From contig NW_027480504.1 in the NCBI RefSeq assembly GCF_051401765.1, forward strand, positions 1 to 64,000: a DNA stretch of 64,000 bases. Reading direction: 5' to 3'. This document shows positions 63,600 through 64,000 of this stretch, piece by piece. Source of the DNA: Calliopsis andreniformis. Its lineage: Eukaryota > Arthropoda > Insecta > Hymenoptera > Andrenidae. The position numbers were made by a program, and so were the translations under genes. Numbering within the stretch: position 1 is the first letter of the stretch; every line of letters begins with the position of its first letter. Below the pieces are notes generated by a model that saw nothing but the letters and a program-made list of their open reading frames with translations, made no database searches and was not told the origin of the DNA.

Positions 63600-64000
63600 A
63601 ATCCTCAATTATCAATCCTCAATCCTCAATCCTCAATCCTCAATCCTGAATCCTCAATCCTCAATCGTCAGTATTCAATCCTCAATACTCATTCTTCAAT
63701 CCTCAATCCTCAATCCTCAATACTCAGTCCTCATTCTTCAATCCTCAATAAGCAATTTTCAATCTTCAATCATCAATCCTCAATCCTCTAACCTCAATCC
63801 TCAATCCTCAATCTTCAATCCTCAATCCTCAATACTCAATCTACAATCCTCAATCCTCAATCCTCAATCCTCATTCTTCCATCCTCAATACCCAATCCTC
63901 AATCTTCAATCCTCAATCCTCAATCCTCAATTCTGAAACCTCAATCCTCAATTTTCAATCCTCATTCTTCAATCCTCAATCCTCAATCCTCAATCCTCAG
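63600..64000 (+). repeat. Copy-2 equivalent of the tail, cut by window end
   Basis: Equivalent to 31573-31973, with the same rare heptamer combinations. The window ends before the next unit junction would appear, so it cannot be told whether a third 32-kb copy follows. Confidence 0.75.

Larger units (their letters stand above)
1..64000. repeat. Heptanucleotide satellite array (TCAATCC)n filling the window
   Basis: The entire window can be divided into 7-base units derived from TCAATCC (minus strand GGATTGA). Consensus units are interspersed with recurrent variants: TCAATCT, TCAATAC, TCAGTCC, TCAAACC, TCAACCC, TGAATCC, TCATTCT, TCAATTC and TCAATTT. The consensus lacks G on the plus strand, so strand composition is very asymmetric and nearly every plus-strand G marks a derived heptamer. 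No unique flanking sequence appears at either edge, so the array continues beyond both ends. Arrays of this size and simplicity are typical of eukaryotic satellite DNA. The species and chromosomal position cannot be read from the sequence. Confidence 0.97.
32363..64000 (+). repeat. 32,027-base higher-order unit, copy 2 (cut by window end)
   Basis: Direct tandem repeat of 336-31973; the window ends about 390 bases before this copy would finish. All compared landmarks keep the offset of 32,027, so I saw no net gain or loss of a heptamer between the copies. Two substitutions were seen: 42743 is C where 10716 is A, and 52895 is G where 20868 is T. Not every base was compared, so other single differences may exist. 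The near-identity means either a very recent duplication or a false duplication in the assembly. Confidence 0.92.

Noticed and set aside
1..64000. CRISPR array
   Set aside because: There are no spacers of unique sequence between repeats; the units are 7 bases and adjoin directly.
1..64000. Telomere repeat array
   Set aside because: GGATTGA is not a telomere motif I recognise. The array is highly variant and organised into kilobase segments, unlike a telomerase-made terminus. A degenerate subtelomeric location is not excluded.
1..64000. Cyanobacterial short tandemly repeated heptamers
   Set aside because: Those are short arrays between genes; 64 kb without a gene and with nested higher-order repeats fits eukaryotic satellite far better.

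Overview
The whole 64 kb window is one uninterrupted satellite-type tandem array. The basic unit is a 7-base motif, TCAATCC on the plus strand (GGATTGA on the minus strand). I see no credible protein gene, RNA gene, transposon, CRISPR array, promoter or terminator. A simple-sequence array this long points to a eukaryotic chromosome, in heterochromatic, pericentromeric, subtelomeric or sex-chromosome satellite. Nothing in the sequence identifies the species.

The array is structured at several scales. (1) Heptamers: TCAATCC mixed with recurrent variants such as TCAATCT, TCAATAC, TCAGTCC, TCAAACC, TGAATCC and TCATTCT. (2) About 24 consecutive strongly diverged heptamers form a landmark block that keeps the 7-base register. 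It occurs 30 times per 32 kb, and seven pairs of blocks lie exactly 385 bases (55 heptamers) apart. (3) Mosaic segmental copies of about 0.4-4 kb recur at fixed offsets (1035, 2594, 2980, 3363, 4182, 4393, 10692, 11530, 11927 and 18456/18205 bases). (4) A 32,027-base unit is present twice in direct tandem: copy 1 is about 336-32362, and copy 2 runs from about 32363 to the window end, where it lacks its last ~390 bases. All landmarks I compared keep the offset of exactly 32,027. I found only two base differences between the copies (10716/42743 and 20868/52895).

Layout of copy 1 (add 32,027 for copy 2): alpha1 1-3630 (its first 335 bases lie left of the unit); short composite spacer 3631-4393; alpha2 4394-8023, overlapping a 2,980-base tandem pair (beta1 5615-8594, beta2 8595-11540); gamma1 9855-13335; delta1 13530-15118; epsilon1 15134-17720; delta2 17712-19300; epsilon2 19298-20543; gamma2 20547-24021; bridge 24022-24964; delta3 24965-26720; insert 26721-27060; epsilon3 27061-29647; another alpha/gamma-like segment 29229-30372; deleted gamma3 30377-31572; less repeated tail 31573-32362. 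Boundaries were read by eye and are uncertain by about 10-30 bases.

Long plus-strand reading frames occur throughout but follow from arithmetic. The repeat length is not a multiple of three and the consensus has no plus-strand stop, so all three plus frames read the same heptapeptide cycle (S-I-L-N-P-Q-S). The minus strand has TGA in every frame every 21 bases. These frames are not annotated as genes.
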